Notes under the pieces: model-generated
Seen by the model: the letters and a program-made list of their open reading frames with translations, nothing else
Told to the model about the DNA's origin: nothing
The model's database searches: none
DNA from: Halostagnicola sp. A-GB9-2
Lineage (GTDB): Archaea; Halobacteriota; Halobacteria; Halobacteriales; Natrialbaceae
Direction of reading: 5' to 3'
DNA: 64,000 nucleotides
Assembly: GCF_030068615.1 (NCBI RefSeq)
Contig: NZ_JASJOC010000004.1
Span: 404,716 to 468,715 of the forward strand
Shown here: one piece after another, positions 60,179 through 64,000 of the stretch
Position numbering within the stretch: position 1 is the stretch's first letter
Layout of the letters: each line of letters opens with the position of its first letter
Made by a program: the position numbers and the translations under genes

Positions 60179-60558
60179 TTCGTTCCACTGGGCGAAACGA
60201 ACCGGATGGATCAATTTTTCGACGGCGTTTCTGCTCGGAACTTGAGGATCTATCGTTCCACCGAATCGCTAATTCCGCCCTCGGCAACCCACCAATACCG
60301 TCCTCGCCGAAGCGCCAATATCGCGCTCGTCGTCCTCGGAATCGCGCGTGTGATTATGCGAGTGTTCTCAAAACAGCCGCGTCTTCCCCAAGACACCTCC
60401 GCCGTTGACGGAACTATTACGCCGTCCACGGAACGACCGCGTTTCACTCGACAGAACTCCCGTTCGTCTCCATTGGTTCGTCGCACTGTCAATCACCGTT
60501 CCGGAGAGTGAAACGCTGAGAGGAGACGAACGACGAACGATTCCGCGACCCCCGTCGC

Positions 60559-61722
60559 TCACTGGTAGGCCGGAATCCCGGTCAACTCTTCGCCGAGGAC
60601 GAGCGTGTGAATGTCGTGGGTTCCTTCGTAGGTGTAGACCGTCTCGAGGTTAGCCATGTGACGCATCGGGGAGTAATCGGTGGTGATGCCGTTCCCGCCG
60701 AGCATCTCGCGGGCGACTCTGGACTGATCGCGAGCCGCGCGGACGTTGTTTCGCTTGGCCATCGAAACGTGGGCCGGACGCATCTCGCCGCGTTCTTTCA
60801 GCTCCGCGAGTCGATGGGCAAGGAGTTGCGCGAGCGTGATCTGTGTCGCCATCTCCGCGAGCTTTCGTTGCTGGAGCTGGAACTGAGCGATCGGGCCGCC
60901 GAACTGCTCGCGGTCGGTCGCGTACTGCCGTGCGACCTCGAAGCAGTCCCGCGCCGCGCCGACGGCTCCCCAGGCGATGCCGTAGCGAGCCTGGGTCAGA
61001 CAGGAGAGCGGCCCCTTCATCCCCTCGACGCCGGGGAGAACATTTGCTTCCGGAACGAAGACGTCGTTCAGTCCGATTTCGCCGGTGATCGAAGCCCGAA
61101 GCGAGAGCTTCTCGGTGATCTTGTTGGTGCTGACGCCGTCCCAATTTGTTTCGACGAGGAAGCCGCGCACCGGATCGCCCTCGCTCGAGCGGTCCCGCGC
61201 CCAGACGACGGCGATGTCGGCGATGGGGGAGTTCGTGATCCACGTTTTCGAACCGGTGAGTCGGAAGCCATCGTCCGTCCGATCGGCGAACGTTTCCATC
61301 GCCGTCGGATTCGAGCCGTGTTCGGGTTCGGTGAGCCCGAAACAGCCGACCGCCTCGCCCCTGCCGAGTTTCGGGAGCCACTCGTCTTTCTGCGCCTCGC
61401 TCCCGTAGGCGTGGATGGGATACATGACCAAGGCCCCCTGAACCGAGGCCATCGATCGAAGCCCTGAGTCTCCGGCCTCGAGTTCCTGCATCAACAGCCC
61501 GTAGGCCGTTTCGGAAACGTTCGGCGAGCCGTACCCCTCGAGATTGGGGGCGTAAAAGCCCATCTCTCCCATCTTCGGAATCAGCTCTTTCGGAAACGTG
61601 CCGGCTTCGAAGTGCTCGCCGATTTCGGGCTTGACGTGTTCCTCGACGAACTCCCGGGCCGTATCCCGGATCATTCGTTCTTCCTGATCGAGGTCTTCCT
61701 CGAGGCTGACGAAATCCAGCAT
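60559..61722 (-). CDS. Acyl-CoA dehydrogenase (glutaryl-CoA dehydrogenase-like)
   Basis: The 387-residue flavoprotein begins MLDFVSLEEDLDQEERMIRD. The catalytic glutamate lies in TYEGTHDIHTL near residue 366, a signature of the glutaryl-CoA dehydrogenase group, together with GCFGLTEPEHGS near 130 and RYGIAWGAVG near 265. It oxidises an acyl-CoA, perhaps glutaryl-CoA. The frame runs much further upstream but the ATG at 61722 fits the family. The TPP enzyme gene starts 159 bases away, divergently. Confidence 0.9.
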   Translation of the reverse strand: MLDFVSLEEDLDQEERMIRDTAREFVEEHVKPEIGEHFEAGTFPKELIPKMGEMGFYAPNLEGYGSPNVSETAYGLLMQELEAGDSGLRSMASVQGALVMYPIHAYGSEAQKDEWLPKLGRGEAVGCFGLTEPEHGSNPTAMETFADRTDDGFRLTGSKTWITNSPIADIAVVWARDRSSEGDPVRGFLVETNWDGVSTNKITEKLSLRASITGEIGLNDVFVPEANVLPGVEGMKGPLSCLTQARYGIAWGAVGAARDCFEVARQYATDREQFGGPIAQFQLQQRKLAEMATQITLAQLLAHRLAELKERGEMRPAHVSMAKRNNVRAARDQSRVAREMLGGNGITTDYSPMRHMANLETVYTYEGTHDIHTLVLGEELTGIPAYQ

Positions 61723-61881
61723 ATGTGATAACAGATAAACAAGGTGATAGGCGTTGCGGTCACTGCTAGCTTTCGAAGTTCTCTCTGCCATTTGATTCGA
61801 CCCTCGGTTTTCGGCTCCGCGAGGACGGTCGATTCGGCGCTCGGCAGAGACGCTAAGTGGTTCGTTCACAAGAGTAGACGT

Positions 61882-63549
61882 ATGAACGTCAGTCGAGCCG
61901 TCGTCGATCGCCTGGTCGCAAACGGGGTCGATACCGTCTTCGGTATCCCGGGCAAGCAGACGCTCCCCCTGAACGAGACGATCGACGACCGGGACGATAT
62001 TCGTTTCGTGATGGCCCGACACGAGACCGCGGTTACCCACCAGGCGTGGGGGTACGCGGAGGCGGGCGGCGACCTCGCCGCGACCGTCGTCGTCCCCGGC
62101 CCGGGCGATATGAACGCCATGAACGGGCTGAAAAACGCGTTCAACGACTGTACGCCCCTGATCCACTTCGCCGTCGAGACGGGTCCCGAACTGCGAGGGG
62201 GCGACGGAATCCACGAGACGCCGCCGGACACCTACGACAACGTTGTCAAAGCAAACGTCTTACTCGGCCAGCCGGAGAGTACGGCGGTCGTTGTCGAGGA
62301 AGCCATCGCGACCGCGTTAACACCGCCGTACGGCCCCGTTCGGGTCGGTATCCCGAAACCGTTTCTTCCGAAGGACGTTCCGGTCGCAACGCCCGGCGAG
62401 TACTGTCGCGAGCATCTCGAGGGCGTTTCCGAATCCGATATCGAGGCCGCACGGAACGCACTCGCGGAGAGCCAGTCGCCGGTGATCCTCGCAGGCGGCG
62501 GCGTTCGGACGGCGAACGCGAGTCAGGAACTCGAGCGCGTCGCGGAGATCCTCGATGCACCGGTCGTCACCACCTACAAAGGAAAGGGCGTCGTCCCGGA
62601 GGACTGGGAATTTTCCGCGGGAACGCTTTCCGGGAGCGCGTCCCCGGAACTGCTCGAGTGTCTCGCGACGGCCGACGCGGCGCTCGCGGTCGGAACGGAC
62701 CTCGACGCGCACGCGACTCGCGGATGGAGCGTTGAACTCCCTGACACGATCGTCCACGTCACGCTCGATCCCGCCGATCTGGGCAACGGGTACGAACTGA
62801 CGGTGGGGATCGTCGCCGACGCGACCGCCGCGCTCTCGGAACTCGCCGGGGCTCTCGAGGGGAGCGAGTTCGTCGGAACGCGTGTGGCGACGACCGAGAC
62901 GAGCCAAAGCGGCGCGGAACGCGCAACCGCGGTTCGAGAGGCAACGAGCGATCGGATCGACGACCTTCGCGGATCGACGCCGCCGCTGACGTCGGTGAGC
63001 GCACTCGAGGCAGTCAGGAGCGCCGTTCCGCGGGAGGCCGTCGTGACGGCCGACGCCGGCGGTTCTCGCGTCTGGGCTCTTACCGTGTTCGAGGCGTACG
63101 GCCCTCGATCGTACGTCAACCCCGGCTCGTGGGCGTCGATGGGAGTTGCCCTCCCGTCGGGGATCGGTGCACAGCTCTCGAACCCCGATGGGGATGTCGT
63201 GGTGTTGATCGGCGACGGCGGTCTCATGATGTGCGTTCACGAACTCCACACTGCCGTCGCCGAGGACCTCCCGATCACTGTGGTCGTGTTCAGAAACGAG
63301 GATTACGCGATAATCAGCGAGGAAGCCGGTCGGTCGTACGAACTCGAGGACGACGCGTACGCCTGGCCCGACGCGCCGATCGATTTCGTTTCGCTGGCAA
63401 ACAGTTTCGGCATGACCGCTCGCCGCGCAGAAACGCCGGCAGAGATTCGAACGGCGGTCGGCGAGTCCGTCAACGCGGACGAACCGACGCTCGTTGAGAT
63501 TCCGACCAACCCGCGGGAACCGCAGGCGAGCGAGTGGATGGCCGAGTGA
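61882..63549 (+). CDS. Thiamine diphosphate-dependent enzyme (acetolactate synthase-like)
   Basis: The 555-residue protein has the three ThDP-family domains. The cofactor-activating glutamate is Glu48 (ARHETAV); the ThDP motif is GDGGLMMCVHELHTAV near residue 440 with the closing asparagine in FRNEDYAI. Central domain near 190-320. It is like acetolactate synthase, but the FAD-binding residues cannot be confirmed; a decarboxylase or ligase is also possible. The ATG at 61882 begins MNVSRAVVDRLVANGVD. Confidence 0.85.
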   Translation: MNVSRAVVDRLVANGVDTVFGIPGKQTLPLNETIDDRDDIRFVMARHETAVTHQAWGYAEAGGDLAATVVVPGPGDMNAMNGLKNAFNDCTPLIHFAVETGPELRGGDGIHETPPDTYDNVVKANVLLGQPESTAVVVEEAIATALTPPYGPVRVGIPKPFLPKDVPVATPGEYCREHLEGVSESDIEAARNALAESQSPVILAGGGVRTANASQELERVAEILDAPVVTTYKGKGVVPEDWEFSAGTLSGSASPELLECLATADAALAVGTDLDAHATRGWSVELPDTIVHVTLDPADLGNGYELTVGIVADATAALSELAGALEGSEFVGTRVATTETSQSGAERATAVREATSDRIDDLRGSTPPLTSVSALEAVRSAVPREAVVTADAGGSRVWALTVFEAYGPRSYVNPGSWASMGVALPSGIGAQLSNPDGDVVVLIGDGGLMMCVHELHTAVAEDLPITVVVFRNEDYAIISEEAGRSYELEDDAYAWPDAPIDFVSLANSFGMTARRAETPAEIRTAVGESVNADEPTLVEIPTNPREPQASEWMAE

Positions 63550-63643
63550 ATGTAGCGATTACTGGGTAAGAACAGGCCGAGACCACTGACCTCTCAACTC
63601 GAGAAGGAGAACGTTTTTGATCGTGCTCCGAGTCCACGTCCAC

Positions 63644-64000
63644 ATGAAAATCGCTGTGCTCGGAGCCGGGAGTATGGGCCACGGAATCGCACAGGTCTCG
63701 GCGATGGCGGGCCACGAGGTCGTTCTCCGGGACATTAAACCGGAGTTCGTCGAGGACGGCCTCGAGGGAATCCGCGACAATCTTCAGGGTGGTGTCGACC
63801 GCGGGAAGGTGTCGGCCGAGGAGATGGAAGCGACCCTCGAGCGGATCGACGGAACGACCGACCTCGAGGCGGCAATCGCAGACGCCGACCTCGTCGTCGA
63901 AGCCGTTCCCGAAGAGATGGACTTGAAGAAGAACGTCTTCTCGGACGTCGAGGACGTCGCAAGCGAGGACGCAGTCATCGCGTCGAACACCTCTTCGCTT
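63644..64000 (+). CDS. 3-hydroxyacyl-CoA dehydrogenase (5' part)
   Basis: The gene runs past the window; 119 residues are seen. The N-terminal NAD-binding motif GAGSMGHGIAQ is at residues 7-17 (V-L-G-A-G-x-M-G), then LRDIKPEFVEDG and ADLVVEAVPEEMDLKK. It oxidises 3-hydroxyacyl-CoA with NAD in beta-oxidation or a related route, so it fits with the nearby acyl-CoA dehydrogenase. The TPP enzyme ends 94 bases before it. Confidence 0.93.
   Translation, partial: MKIAVLGAGSMGHGIAQVSAMAGHEVVLRDIKPEFVEDGLEGIRDNLQGGVDRGKVSAEEMEATLERIDGTTDLEAAIADADLVVEAVPEEMDLKKNVFSDVEDVASEDAVIASNTSSL

Noticed and set aside
61723..62214. N-terminal extension of the acyl-CoA dehydrogenase frame
   Set aside because: It overlaps the divergent TPP enzyme gene and family similarity starts at the ATG at 61722.

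Overview
This window is chromosomal DNA of a haloarchaeon (class Halobacteria). The evidence is high GC with acidic proteins, TFB, an archaeal MCM, GvpA/N/O, MptA, Tat lipoproteins, and many start codons lying about 25-33 bases after a TATA-like box, which suggests leaderless transcripts. I cannot fix the genus; the gene mix would suit the Natrialbales, but that is only inference.

Layout. 1-2615: a gene end, a Tat lipoprotein, a 2H phosphoesterase, a small membrane protein and a membrane-anchored HTH protein. 2616-12126: a complete arginine pathway, argG-argH then argW-argX-argC-argB-argD-argE-argF, using the LysW-type carrier route from glutamate to ornithine. It is preceded by a 27-codon arginine-rich leader ORF. 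12205-18254: thrC, a small coiled-coil protein, TFB, a ParA/MinD-like ATPase, a small conserved protein and mcm. 18802-22751: a two-domain HTTM-DCC membrane protein with a partner, then a reduced gas vesicle cluster gvpA-gvpN-gvpO. 23056-40552: tRNA-Ile and mostly housekeeping or metabolic genes (FxsA, DUF255 thioredoxin protein, TrmB regulator, MptA, cupin, R2-like oxidase, ABC exporter, oxidoreductase, degenerate polysaccharide deacetylase, carbonic anhydrase, cold-shock protein, quinone reductase-UbiA fusion, Ski2-like helicase, BofA-like protein).

40636-52530: tRNA-Pro followed by a probable 12-kb integrative element. The right end repeats the tRNA 3' end about 70 bases after a tyrosine recombinase gene. 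Inside are a frameshifted IS5-type element, a GC-rich ABC transporter pair between 13-base direct repeats, an Orc1/Cdc6 with helically phased repeats beside it, HicAB, winged-helix and PadR regulators, and the integrase. This block is richer in AT and in non-coding DNA than its surroundings.

52531-64000: the flanking region begins with sparse, partly degenerate DNA (a DUF4352-like lipoprotein, an AbrB-like protein, a gene remnant). It then returns to dense coding: a UspA tandem protein, a stand-alone Lrp ligand-binding domain, a VOC protein, an HtrA protease, a metallophosphoesterase, an acyl-CoA dehydrogenase, a TPP enzyme and the start of a 3-hydroxyacyl-CoA dehydrogenase.

The strongest candidates for something undescribed are: (1) the arginine-rich leader ORF before argG, a possible archaeal ribosome-mediated attenuator; (2) an 18-codon synonymous AT-rich patch exactly over the MCM P-loop, the kind of site used by inteins; (3) a 16-base perfect complement of the tRNA-Ile T-arm in the tRNA's own trailer; (4) the tRNA-Pro integrative element with its cdc6-linked repeats.
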